Counted from the first letter of the stretch, positions 32,645-40,232 are shown. The stretch: DNA of 64,000 nucleotides from Ramlibacter sp. (GCF_028291745.1 NZ_JAQGNQ010000112.1:1-64000), one strand, 5' to 3'. The notes: generated from the letters alone by a model not told the origin. Translations and numbers: made by a program.

Positions 32645-33463
32645 TCAGAACCGGCGGAAACCGGCCCAGTCGTCTTTGCCGATGGCCGTGAGGCTCGCCA
32701 GGGAGAGCGCCATAGTTCCGTGGATCAGGTTGCCTGCGCTGTCTCGCGGCCCGGTGAGCGGATACGGGATGCCCTCGATGACGAGCGGCTTGAACAGCTT
32801 GTTGGCGTAGCTCATCCCGATGATCTGCGGCGCCTCCGACGGATACATCGTGCGAAAGCCCTTCTCCTGGGACGAGTCCAGCGCATTGCCCACGAGGCCC
32901 TGCTGCGCGAGCTTCTTCGGCACCGCCCAGGACATCAATTGATCCATGGGCGCCTCGACTTCGGAGGCGCCGTCATAGATCGCGCGGAAGTGCGCGGTGA
33001 CGGAGAGCTTCAGGGGCGGCATGCCGCTGAAAACCTGCGTCGAATTCAGCTTCGTGACGGCGGTGCGTCCTTCCAGGCTCTGCACGCTTTGCTGGCCTGC
33101 TGACAGCGCGTTCGAGAAAAGATCGTTGCCTGCTGGGATGTAGGCTTGCAGGGCGTTCAGGATCGCCTCGAAGCCGCCGGCCTGGAACATGGAGGACAGG
33201 CTGGACAGCTTCGCGTCCGCGGTCTGGTTCTCGAACGGCGAATGCCAGTTGGCCGTCTGCTCCAGGTTGCCGTCGGTGACCGGCGCCTGCACTTCGACGG
33301 AGCCAGGCACGCGCTCCCATCGCACGTTCGTTCCTTCCACAACGCGCCGCACGGGAAAGAAGCTCGCGATCAATTTCGGCGACAACCCCGTCCAGTCCGA
33401 AGAGAGGACCGGGTTCTCGGTCCCGGCGGACTGGCCGGCGTAGGCATTCGAGTTAGTGGGCAT
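32645..33463 (-). CDS. hypothetical protein, possibly phage virion-associated
   Basis: A 272-residue acidic-to-neutral soluble protein. Segments such as TAVTKLNSTQVFSGMPPLKL and YDGASEVEAPMDQLMSWAVP resemble, from memory, proteins encoded among phage tail or baseplate genes, but I cannot name a family. It starts MPTNSNAYAGQSAGTENPVL without a signal peptide. It overlaps the upstream gene by 11 bp. With the SWIM-type protein and the paralogous pair it forms a five-gene module without recognised capsid, portal or tail genes. Confidence 0.6.
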   Translation of the reverse strand: MPTNSNAYAGQSAGTENPVLSSDWTGLSPKLIASFFPVRRVVEGTNVRWERVPGSVEVQAPVTDGNLEQTANWHSPFENQTADAKLSSLSSMFQAGGFEAILNALQAYIPAGNDLFSNALSAGQQSVQSLEGRTAVTKLNSTQVFSGMPPLKLSVTAHFRAIYDGASEVEAPMDQLMSWAVPKKLAQQGLVGNALDSSQEKGFRTMYPSEAPQIIGMSYANKLFKPLVIEGIPYPLTGPRDSAGNLIHGTMALSLASLTAIGKDDWAGFRRF

Positions 33464-33980
33464 GGATGTGGTCAGGCAGAGTGGCGGCCTCTTCGTCCGA
33501 GGCGGCGTTGATCAAGCCGAGATCGGTCCGGAGGTGCAGGATGGCCTCGCCAGGCTCCAGGGTGAAGACGGCGATGGAGTCGGGTTCCGGAGGGTGAGCC
33601 GCGTGCGCGTCGCCCAGGTCTGCAGCCGAAATCAGCACCTCGTACACGAGGGCGGACCCGTCGGCCAGGAGCACGGCAAGCAACTCGCCAATCGCGGGCA
33701 GAGGGGCGTCGTCGCGCATCTCCACGACGGCGCGCAGGTACTGGCCGGACGCCTCCACCTCGACGCAGAGCTTTTCGCGCACGAAGTCGCTCTCGTCGGT
33801 GCCGGTGATCACGAGCCGGCCGCGGCCGAGGCTCTCGATGTCCTGGGCAGCATCGGCGAGGGCGTCGACCTTCAGCCAGTCATCCGGGTTCTCGTCGTTC
33901 AATGGGGTGCCGTTCTCGTCCACGATGCGCGCGCGCAGCAGCGTGAATTCGAAGGCGGATTCTTGGTTGGGCTGTCGCAT
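33453..33980 (-). CDS. hypothetical protein, 175 residues
   Basis: Opens MRQPNQESAFEFTLLRARIV and is strongly acidic (LNDENPDDWLKVDALADAAQ). It seems to consist of two beta-rich segments, with an alternating pattern in LCVEVEASGQYLRAVVEMRD. It ends in a histidine-rich LPDHIHAH. No domain is recognised. It overlaps the following gene by 11 bp and follows the SWIM-type gene by 47 bp. Confidence 0.6.
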   Translation of the reverse strand: MRQPNQESAFEFTLLRARIVDENGTPLNDENPDDWLKVDALADAAQDIESLGRGRLVITGTDESDFVREKLCVEVEASGQYLRAVVEMRDDAPLPAIGELLAVLLADGSALVYEVLISAADLGDAHAAHPPEPDSIAVFTLEPGEAILHLRTDLGLINAASDEEAATLPDHIHAH

Positions 33981-34027
33981 GTGATTCTCAGTTAGTAGGG
34001 GACGGCTGCGGCGGGTTGGCCGGCCGC

Positions 34028-35029
34028 TCATGACCCTGCGGGTTGCTGGAGGACGCGCTGGAGCGCCTGCAAGATGGCTCCGGCGCTCACGTCCGTGCGG
34101 GCCTGGAGCGCGGAAAGGGTCGCGGCTACGTCGGCCCTTGCGTCTCCCGCGCCCCGTGTCGCCAGCGCACGGCGAACGCCGGCGAGCACGGCGCTCCGGT
34201 GAGCATCGTCTGTCGTGCGGATCGCGCGCGGCTTCACCGTCACGCCCTGCGCGGCCTGCTGCTGGCGCACCAGAATGACCTGAGGCTTCACGCGCCGCGG
34301 CGCCTCCAGGCGCTGGCGGTCTGCTTCGATCATTCCGGCGATCTGCCGGCGCGTGAACATGCCTGATTTCAACTCCGAGGCAACGCGTACCACGTGCTTG
34401 CAACAAAGTCCGCGCAGGTGCGGGTTCCGGATCTTCGGGAACCCAGGCTCGGCGCGGCCCGCGTTGAAGCCTCCGATGGAGCTGAGAAATCTGTAGAAGT
34501 AGCGGTGCCGTTCGCAGTCGCAGTCCAGCTTCAAGTGGCCCTGCTGCCCCAGCCACGCAGCCGCTTGGAGCGCGGTCCCGGGGCGTGACAACGCCGCGCC
34601 GTAGCCTGGGAAGAGGATGGTGACCATGTGCCGGTTCACGCGGCTCTCCGGGCCAGCGCTGACGCTGAACACGACCTCGCCGGCGCGCAGGCGCGCGGGG
34701 ATGGCGTGCGGGATCTCGCGTCGGGCGCGCTCCCGATCTGCCGGCGTACTGAGGTCGATCACCTCCTGCGCCGTGATGCCCGCCTGCAGCTTGCCGCCCA
34801 CGGCCGCGACCGACTTCCGAAAGGCGACGAGGTCCGCCTGGGTGATCGGTCGCGCCTCTCCGCGCAGGGTCGTCCAAAGCAGGCGCGCCGGCGAGTGCTT
34901 GCCGCCCTGCATGGCCTCCGGCGTGAGGATCGTGGTCGCGCGCTGGCGGCTTTGCAGATCGTTCAGCCGTCGGCGGTTCAGCTCCGCGACCGCGTTGCCG
35001 ACTTTTGGGGGAAGGGGGCGAGTGCTCAT
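34028..35029 (-). CDS. SWIM-type zinc-finger-like protein
   Basis: A 333-residue protein with a CxC-x(n)-CxH arrangement: C170 and C172 in LKLDCDCERHRYFYRF, and C210/H212 in RGLCCKHVVRV. This is the SWIM zinc-binding pattern, associated with DNA or protein binding. The residues between (GGFNAGRAEPGFPKIRNPHL) are unusual for SWIM. The C-terminus carries a long helical region with RRALATRGAGDARADVAATL. It overlaps the next gene upstream by 4 bp. Possible roles are DNA recognition or an element-specific structural function. Confidence 0.65.
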   Translation of the reverse strand: MSTRPLPPKVGNAVAELNRRRLNDLQSRQRATTILTPEAMQGGKHSPARLLWTTLRGEARPITQADLVAFRKSVAAVGGKLQAGITAQEVIDLSTPADRERARREIPHAIPARLRAGEVVFSVSAGPESRVNRHMVTILFPGYGAALSRPGTALQAAAWLGQQGHLKLDCDCERHRYFYRFLSSIGGFNAGRAEPGFPKIRNPHLRGLCCKHVVRVASELKSGMFTRRQIAGMIEADRQRLEAPRRVKPQVILVRQQQAAQGVTVKPRAIRTTDDAHRSAVLAGVRRALATRGAGDARADVAATLSALQARTDVSAGAILQALQRVLQQPAGS

Positions 35030-35628
35030 GCTGCGAGGGGCGCCTTGGCCCGGAGGAGATGGTCGATGCCGACGCCGCGCAGGTGGCGCAGGTCTCGCTC
35101 AGGATCATTGCGCCATGCGTCGACGGCCCTCGCCAGGCGGTTTGCCTCGCGCGCGGCAGCCTCGTGGAGCGACGCGCGCATAGCCTGCGCCGTCGGCCCG
35201 CCGCCGAATCCGAAGACCGGCGCTGCGCTCGGGGCGTGCGCCTCTGCTGCGTGCGCGAGGCACTCGTCGACCACCTCCTCCAGTTGCTGACGCTTGTCTC
35301 CCAGGCGGTCGGCTGCGAGAGCAGATTCGTCGGCCCACGACCGGCGCTCCGCCTTCAGCGCCGCCAGCAGGTCGAGGAGGGCTTCATGGACCGGGAGGCC
35401 CCCCTGGTCGCCTGCTTCGACCGCCAGCGCGAGGAAATGCCAGGGGCCGGCGTCCTTCACCAAGCGATACAGCTCGCGCGTGCAGCGGACCGCGAGATTC
35501 CTGTTCTCAACGTCTGCCCTTGCGCGCACGAGTCGGGCGCGTACCGGTGGCGAAGGGGCGGCCTCTTGCCCGAACGGGTGGGCCTGCATGTTGCGGCCGC
35601 CAGTGCCCAGCAGCGCCTGGTGCTTCAT
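35026..35628 (-). CDS. hypothetical protein, HLRG-x-GID family member 1
   Basis: A 200-residue, mainly helical protein. Its C-terminus, AVDAWRNDPERDLRHLRGVG then IDHLL, is repeated in the adjacent upstream gene, so the two are paralogues with diverged N-terminal parts. Middle segments (LLDLLAALKAERRSWADESA, LEEVVDECLAHAAEAHA) suggest coiled coil. Starts and stops of the pair overlap by 4 bp. No known family; the conserved W-x(2)-DP-x(2)-D-x(2)-HLRG-x-GID end may bind a shared partner. Confidence 0.65.
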   Translation of the reverse strand: MKHQALLGTGGRNMQAHPFGQEAAPSPPVRARLVRARADVENRNLAVRCTRELYRLVKDAGPWHFLALAVEAGDQGGLPVHEALLDLLAALKAERRSWADESALAADRLGDKRQQLEEVVDECLAHAAEAHAPSAAPVFGFGGGPTAQAMRASLHEAAAREANRLARAVDAWRNDPERDLRHLRGVGIDHLLRAKAPLAA

Positions 35629-36362
35629 GCCGGGACTGCGCTGCGGTGGATCTGCGCGTCGACCAAGTCATCGATCCCGATCCCGCGAAGGTGCTCGGCA
35701 TCGTGCAGCGGGTCGTCATGCCAGCACTTGATGGCCTTCAGGACCGTGTCGGCATTCCGAAGGGTCTCCTGGTGTTTCTGCACTTCCGCATCCCTCTCCG
35801 CTGCAGTCTGAGCTGCCGCGCTCTCGACCCCCGGCATCACCTCGCTCATCTGATGCACGGTGAGGCCGGCGGCCAAGAGCTGTTGCCACCGCGAGATGTT
35901 GCGGACCGGCTCGCGTGCGCTGCGAAGCAGGGCGTCCAGCGTCCGCAGAGCGCCGCCGCGGGCGGCAGTCATCCGGAAGTCGAGCTCGCCGACCGCCCGG
36001 GTGAGCGGCGCGCTACGCTCCATTTCCGCGCGGCGACGACCCACAGCCGTCTGGCCCTCCTGCTTGAGCGTCTGCTGTTCGGCCTGGAGCTTGCCGAGTT
36101 CGACGCGAAGCCATTCAGCGGGCGTAGTTTCCAGGGCGGCCGAGCCGTAGGTGGCGCCGGTCAAGAAGTGCTCCAGCGCGCCCTGTTCGACGAGGCGCGT
36201 CAACTCGTAGGCGCAGGACTGGGCCAGTCGCGTGACTTCGCGGTCGGCGACGGCAAGCTTGTGCGCGCGCACGGTCTCCACGTCCGGAAGCACCGCGCCC
36301 CCCGTGAGGGGGCCATGCAGGAAGCGCCAGAGGCTGTTGGAAATTGAGGTCGCGGGGTGCAT
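35625..36362 (-). CDS. hypothetical protein, HLRG-x-GID family member 2
   Basis: A 245-residue helical protein. The end, AIKCWHDDPLHDAEHLRGIG then IDDLV, parallels the end of the downstream neighbour. Long amphipathic helices (LGKLQAEQQTLKQEGQTAVG) point to coiled coil. The two proteins are translationally coupled and probably form a hetero-oligomer. An XRE-type regulator gene lies 14 bp upstream in the same direction, so the module may be under its control. Confidence 0.65.
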   Translation of the reverse strand: MHPATSISNSLWRFLHGPLTGGAVLPDVETVRAHKLAVADREVTRLAQSCAYELTRLVEQGALEHFLTGATYGSAALETTPAEWLRVELGKLQAEQQTLKQEGQTAVGRRRAEMERSAPLTRAVGELDFRMTAARGGALRTLDALLRSAREPVRNISRWQQLLAAGLTVHQMSEVMPGVESAAAQTAAERDAEVQKHQETLRNADTVLKAIKCWHDDPLHDAEHLRGIGIDDLVDAQIHRSAVPA

Positions 36363-36376
36363 AGGATGTCCTTTCG

Positions 36377-37135
36377 TCAGGTGGTTTGAAATTCGCCTGC
36401 GCTACGGCGGCCGCGCGCAGTCGTGAGCTCGCCGGCACGGGAGAGTGCATGCGCACGCGCGTATGCGGATCTCTCCAGGAACCGGTCAAGTTGTGCGGTG
36501 GAATCCCGCATGTCGCGTGACGTGCGGAGCAATGTGGCGCCGCCGCGCGCGTCGTCGAACAGGCGGGAGTTAAGCTGCTTGAAACGTTCGATGGCATCGC
36601 ACAGCGCGTTCGCGCGAGTGGAGAACCTCGCCACGCGGAGCTCGTCTCCAGCCGGCGATGCGCACGCGTCCAACAGGCATTGGGCGACGGTCTCCGTGTT
36701 GAACCGCAGAAGCCGCTCGACCCGCCGGAGCACCGCAAAACGCGACGCCAATTTCGGGTCACGGTCGAATTCCGGACTCTCGCCGAGCAAGTAGTCCACT
36801 GACACGGAGTAGACCTTCGCCGCCTTGATTAGCACATCGTGCGGCGGCAGGCGCTTGCCTTGCTCGACGAGGGAGACCTGGGTCGAATTGGAATATCCGA
36901 GGCGCGCAGCAGCTTCTGTCTGATCGAAGCCATTGATACGTCGGGCCTCTTGCATGCGCTCTCCCACCACGCGCCTGAGGTGAGCATTCGACTGCGCACG
37001 TGGACCACGTTCTCCAGCGACCTCGTCCGGGCTTTCCAGCTCCTCCAGGTCCTCCTCCACCAGTGCCGCGAGCTGCGCGGGCAAGTGCGGGGCCTGGCGA
37101 GTGGCGGATTCGAGTTCGGCTGCGGGTGATGTCAC
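36377..37135 (-). CDS. XRE-family regulator with extended C-terminal domain
   Basis: A 252-residue protein. The helix-turn-helix spans about residues 55-115 (RRVVGERMQEARRINGFDQT, EAAARLGYSNSTQVSLVEQG). A helical domain of 130 residues follows (RFAVLRRVERLLRFNTETVA). GTG was chosen as the start with GGAG 9 nt upstream; an in-frame ATG at 37234 would add an unlikely 33 residues. It precedes the undescribed gene module by 14 bp and may govern it. The spacer upstream holds AAACGA repeats that could be its operator. Confidence 0.75.
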   Translation of the reverse strand: MTSPAAELESATRQAPHLPAQLAALVEEDLEELESPDEVAGERGPRAQSNAHLRRVVGERMQEARRINGFDQTEAAARLGYSNSTQVSLVEQGKRLPPHDVLIKAAKVYSVSVDYLLGESPEFDRDPKLASRFAVLRRVERLLRFNTETVAQCLLDACASPAGDELRVARFSTRANALCDAIERFKQLNSRLFDDARGGATLLRTSRDMRDSTAQLDRFLERSAYARAHALSRAGELTTARGRRSAGEFQTT

Positions 37136-37520
37136 TGCGATGCGCTCCGTGTGATGAAGACCGCATGCTGGCCTGCGTGGACTCGCAACGCCCAAATGTT
37201 TTCCCAATTCAGCCTTGTGCTGCGCGACGTTCATCGAAAGCCGGTATAGAGCCGCGCGTCGACCTAACGGGGCGGGAGCCGTCAAACGAGTTTTGAAACG
37301 AATAAGGTTTTGCGAGGGTGCCGCCACGCGCGCAACAGCCCCGAAAGCGTCCTGTCGCGAGTGGGAGAACTGCTGCCTGTCATTGGGGGCAGCGACGCCG
37401 CCGCCTGCGAAAGTGCGATGCGACGGCGTCACCCTAACCACCCCCACGTAGCCCTAATCACCCCCACATGCCGACGGCGTGCGCGGCGTGCGCGGTGAGC
37501 CAAGGGAGGGCTCGCGAGGC
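37136..37520. other. repeat-bearing spacer, candidate regulatory or replication region
   Basis: 385 bp with no supported gene. It contains CAAACGA-N5-GAAACGA (AAACGA twice with a 12-bp period, 37284-37301) and the 20-bp tandem repeats at 37432-37471. Base composition is locally lower in GC around 37270-37320. Confidence 0.5.
37432..37471. repeat. 20-bp tandem repeat, two copies (iteron-like)
   Basis: CCCTAACCACCCCCACGTAG is followed directly by CCCTAATCACCCCCACATGC, 16 of 20 positions equal. Two copies only. Such iteron-like repeats can bind an initiator or regulator; this lies just downstream of the second terminase-like gene. Confidence 0.55.
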
Positions 37521-38108
37521 TCACAGCTTGGCCCTCGCCGGTTGGGGCCGCGCACGCTGGCTTTGCTCCGACAGAAAGGTGCCGCGACCCGTCCTGACAT
37601 TCAGCGCAGCGTGCCGGAGGACTCCATGCCCAAGGCATGAGGGGCACTGCGGATGAGGCGGCTTCGTCGGGTCGAATCCATCCCCGCCTTCCGGATCGAA
37701 GGGCCGAGCCCTGTAGATCTTTCCGGCTCTCTCATAGAGGCCGCGCATCTTGGCCTGGTCGCGGCGATGTGCTCGCCGGTCCGCCTGCATCTCCTGCCGC
37801 GTGCGCTGGCGGCGGTGGTCGCGGCCGTGGCAGTACGCGCAAGCCTGGTGGACTGAAACCAGTACGGCGAGGTCCTGGCCGCCACTGGTGTGCCCGCTAT
37901 CCGGCTCGTGCGCGTCGCGGTCCCGCATTGCGGCGAGCAGCGCCTGTACGTCGGGCCGCCTGGCGAGCCGTGGCCCCTCCCTGACCGCGGTGCCCCAGCT
38001 CGCGCGCGGGTGCGCCCGTAGGTAAGCCGCCACCGGGTCGCGGTCGACGATGAACTCGCGTGCGAACTTCTCGCATTCGGCAGGTCGGTCACAGGCCTTC
38101 AGGCTCAT
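37521..38108 (-). CDS. second terminase small subunit-like zinc protein, C-terminally short
   Basis: A 195-residue paralogue of the 28439 protein. The N-terminal FAREFIVDRDPVAAYLRAHP parallels the terminase helix-turn-helix, and the zinc-like part is closely conserved: C90/C93 in ACAYCHGRDHRRQRT and C155/C158 in QCPSCLGHGVLR. The C-terminal region with VKETKDGVEVKFH, present in the first copy, is missing. A truncated small terminase could compete in, or retarget, packaging. It lies between the replication-type gene and the iteron-like repeats. Confidence 0.75.
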   Translation of the reverse strand: MSLKACDRPAECEKFAREFIVDRDPVAAYLRAHPRASWGTAVREGPRLARRPDVQALLAAMRDRDAHEPDSGHTSGGQDLAVLVSVHQACAYCHGRDHRRQRTRQEMQADRRAHRRDQAKMRGLYERAGKIYRARPFDPEGGDGFDPTKPPHPQCPSCLGHGVLRHAALNVRTGRGTFLSEQSQRARPQPARAKL

Positions 38109-38141
38109 GACGCAATCCCTCTTGCCGCGCAAGCAACAACA

Positions 38142-38156
38142 AGAGGCGAAGCCTCT
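38142..38156 (-). terminator. hairpin with T-rich tail after the replication-type gene
   Basis: On the minus strand, AGAGGC-TTC-GCCTCT is followed by TGTTGTTGCTTG. It lies between the replication-type gene and the second terminase-like gene and may limit read-through. Confidence 0.45.
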
Positions 38157-38160
38157 CTGT

Positions 38161-38335
38161 GACGGTTCCTCTGATGGTTCATGACGGTTCTATGGTGATT
38201 TGGGTGCAACGGGGTTCAGGGGGCTACCGAACCGTAGTTCACCCCGTTGTGAACGCTGGTGCAGGAGGGGGTGCAACTGCCTGCACTGCTCCCGACGGGA
38301 TTCCACTCGGCATCCCGTCGGGCTCCCGACGGGAG
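38161..38335. other. origin-like cluster of direct and inverted repeats
   Basis: GACGGTTC occurs at 38161-38168 and 38183-38190. CAACGGGGT / ACCCCGTTG arms (38208-38216, 38241-38249) form a large cruciform. Inside the replication-type gene, CCCGACGGGAT / ATCCCGTCGGG (38291-38301, 38312-38322) and CTCCCGACGGGAG (38323-38335) follow. The density of repeats in and beside a replication-type gene resembles an origin, as in lambda where iterons lie within gene O. Confidence 0.45.
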
Positions 38336-38703
38336 AATGGAGCGTCGCAAGCTCCTGAACTCGTTTGCAGGGGTGCACTCGGGTTCAGGGATGCAGCGGG
38401 GTTCGGGGGCGCACTGGATTGCGCCGGTGGCGCTGTGTCGGCCTCAGGCAGCACGATCTGATAGAGGTTCGTTCCGTTTCTGCCGGCGCCCCGATGCGCA
38501 CGAAGCTCGCCGCGCTCCTGCAGCCCCTTCAGGAGGTACATGGCGTTCCTTTCCCCGGTGCGGCACTTGCGCGCGAGAGTCGGGATCGACGGAAAGGCGC
38601 GGCCCTGATCGTCGGCGTAATCCGCAATCGCAAGAAGCATCAGAAGCTCCGTGCCCGATGACGCGGACTGCTCCCAAACGCGCGTCATCACCCTGATGCT
38701 CAT
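38239..38703 (-). CDS. replication-type winged-helix protein (HTH_36 / O-like N-terminus)
   Basis: A 154-residue protein. The first 75 residues (MSIRVMTRVWEQSASSGTEL, LLMLLAIADYADDQGRAFPS, YLLKGLQERGELRAHRGAGR) match the helix-turn-helix domain 36 / phage replication O-type N-terminus that binds origin DNA. The rest is a short Pro/Ala/Ser-rich tail with PDGMPSGIPSG, encoded by palindromic DNA. Full replication proteins carry a larger C-terminal domain, so this may be a compact or truncated initiator. It overlaps the upstream gene by 4 bp. Confidence 0.75.
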   Translation of the reverse strand: MSIRVMTRVWEQSASSGTELLMLLAIADYADDQGRAFPSIPTLARKCRTGERNAMYLLKGLQERGELRAHRGAGRNGTNLYQIVLPEADTAPPAQSSAPPNPAASLNPSAPLQTSSGACDAPFSRREPDGMPSGIPSGAVQAVAPPPAPAFTTG

Positions 38704-39071
38704 GATCGCTGCCTAGCCTCTGGATCGCCAGAACGCCTCTCCGCGCCCACGTCCAGCCACGATCCAGCGATAGCGCCACGGGCGTGCAGGTGATTCAGCC
38801 AAGCGCCGACCTGCTCCCGGTTCTCGAAGCGGATCGTCTCAGCGCCACGGGTGGCGATCAGCACCTCGCAGCCAGCGTCGTCCTCCATCTGCACCAGCGT
38901 GAAGCTGGCGAAGGCCGCCTCCGCCGTCAGCGCGCTCAGCTCCTTCGCGTCCGCACGGCTTGCATGGCGCACGTATGGCCGACGGCCGGCACGGGCGTGC
39001 ATCAAGCCACGGACTAGGGCAGCATCGGCTCCCCACCCATGCGTCGAGGAAACGTGATTACGGCGCTGCAT
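38700..39071 (-). CDS. hypothetical protein, 123 residues
   Basis: Starts MQRRNHVSSTHGWGADAALV. The C-terminal part TLVQMEDDAGCEVLIATRGA, then ENREQVGAWLNHLHARGAI, looks like a small alpha/beta domain typical of accessory proteins in mobile elements. It overlaps both neighbours by ATGA-type junctions, so it is translated as part of the AlpA-replication block. No family is recognised. Confidence 0.6.
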   Translation of the reverse strand: MQRRNHVSSTHGWGADAALVRGLMHARAGRRPYVRHASRADAKELSALTAEAAFASFTLVQMEDDAGCEVLIATRGAETIRFENREQVGAWLNHLHARGAIAGSWLDVGAERRSGDPEARQRS

Positions 39072-39286
39072 CACTCGCCCTTGTGCGCCTGGGAGTCCCG
39101 CCACTGCAGGAGGCTGTCCTCGTTGAACACGGTGCACCTGGGGGACAGGCGAATCCCCTTCGGGAAGTCCACTCTCTCACGGTTCCAGGTCCACAGCGTG
39201 GAAATGGAGATTCCGAGGGTTGCGGCTGCTACTCGCGGCCTGAGTGAGCGCCCTTTTCCGTGGGGCGTGGTGATTGCTTCCGACAC
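39071..39286 (-). CDS. AlpA-family regulator/excisionase-like protein
   Basis: A 71-residue MerR-like winged helix protein with the AlpA pattern PRVAAATLGISISTLWTWNR, then DFPKGIRLSPRCTVFNEDSL. GTG start with AAGGAG 6 nt upstream. AlpA proteins activate integrase or late functions in P4-like satellites and PICI. It is the first gene of a coupled block leading into the replication-type gene. A palindrome overlaps its upstream region and may be its own or another regulator's operator. Confidence 0.82.
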   Translation of the reverse strand: MSEAITTPHGKGRSLRPRVAAATLGISISTLWTWNRERVDFPKGIRLSPRCTVFNEDSLLQWRDSQAHKGE

Positions 39287-39298
39287 TTGCTGCTCCTT

Positions 39299-39318
39299 GT
39301 TGTAGTTGCTCGTACAAC
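39299..39318. promoter_or_regulatory. inverted repeat GTTGTA-N8-TACAAC upstream of the AlpA-like gene
   Basis: Six-base arms with an 8-nt spacer lie just upstream of the GTG start, against the ribosome binding site. A regulator bound here would block transcription or translation of the AlpA-replication block. Confidence 0.45.
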
Positions 39319-39440
39319 GTGGGCAGATGGTCATCCTTTCGGCTTGCGGCGGGAAGACAGGTGCCCGGCACATGCATGCACATGCCGGGCATCTACAGGG
39401 GTGGGTGATCGCTACTCCGCGCGCCGCAGAACTCCGCGAG

Positions 39441-40232
39441 CTACTTGCCTTTCAGCCAAGCGCGCACCGAGTCCCAGTCGGGGGCGTCGTCCCTGTACTC
39501 CTCCTGGATCAGTGGGTGGAAGTGATCGGCGCAGGCCTTCTTGGTCGCTGAAGGATTCGCTCGCCGCCAGTCCAACATCTGGCTCAGGTACTTCGCCTTC
39601 GCTGCGCCCGCCCACCGCTTATCTGCCTTCTTCTTCTGCACGCCGGAGACGTTGCGCGCACGCTCGGCCTCGGCTGCTCTGAGCGCGTCAACCTTCTCCC
39701 GAAGGCCTCCGATGACGGCGCGCGACGCATCTTCCAGAGCGCCAGCCTCCTCCTCGGCGTCGCAGCGCACCGACTCGCCGAATTGCATCAGCACGTCGAG
39801 CGGGACTGCTGCTTGCCAGATGGTCTCGCGCGCCCGTGGGTTCGCAAAGACCCATGCGCGCTTGCGGAACGCATACACGAGCGCCAGGCCGGCCATGGCG
39901 CTGTAGTTCGACCGCTGGCGAACTGCCTCTGCGCGATCCACGGAGGAACTGGAGCCGCCTGTGGCCTGCAGCCGTTCGAGTGCCGTTCGATTCGACTCGA
40001 TCAGCGAGGCCCATTCCGCGCTGCTTGCTCGCGTGAGCCCCAGGTCGCGCAGGAGGCCGGCGGGCGCACAACCGAGAAGAATCGCGATCACATCTTCGCC
40101 GGTCGGCTCGCGGTGCCCCTCGATACCGGGCGACGGCAGGCTGCCATGCGCCTGCACGGGCCCCACTCGCGCCCTCAGTACGACCACGTTCGAATGCTGC
40201 TTCTTGGACTGGCCTTCTGGATCTTTCTTCAT
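39441..40232 (-). CDS. hypothetical protein, 263 residues
   Basis: Begins MKKDPEGQSKKQHSNVVVLR. A predominantly helical protein with GEDVIAILLGCAPAGLLRDL near the N-terminus and a long coiled-coil-like helix (LREKVDALRAAEAERARNVS) before a basic C-terminal domain (KKKADKRWAGAAKAKYLSQM) that ends AWLKGK. The basic part may bind DNA. The family is not recognised. It follows two small genes in the right-end operon. Confidence 0.6.
   Translation of the reverse strand: MKKDPEGQSKKQHSNVVVLRARVGPVQAHGSLPSPGIEGHREPTGEDVIAILLGCAPAGLLRDLGLTRASSAEWASLIESNRTALERLQATGGSSSSVDRAEAVRQRSNYSAMAGLALVYAFRKRAWVFANPRARETIWQAAVPLDVLMQFGESVRCDAEEEAGALEDASRAVIGGLREKVDALRAAEAERARNVSGVQKKKADKRWAGAAKAKYLSQMLDWRRANPSATKKACADHFHPLIQEEYRDDAPDWDSVRAWLKGK

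Noticed and set aside
30421-36362. Interpretation of the element as a full prophage
   Set aside because: No large terminase, portal, major capsid, tape measure or lysis gene could be recognised in either strand; a cryptic or highly divergent phage cannot be fully excluded without profile searches.
37136-37234. N-terminal extension of the XRE regulator to an upstream ATG
   Set aside because: The added 33 residues look unnatural and there is no ribosome binding site; GTG at 37135 has GGAG upstream.
37432-37471. CRISPR-like tandem repeats
   Set aside because: Only two direct copies of 20 bp with no spacers and no cas genes.
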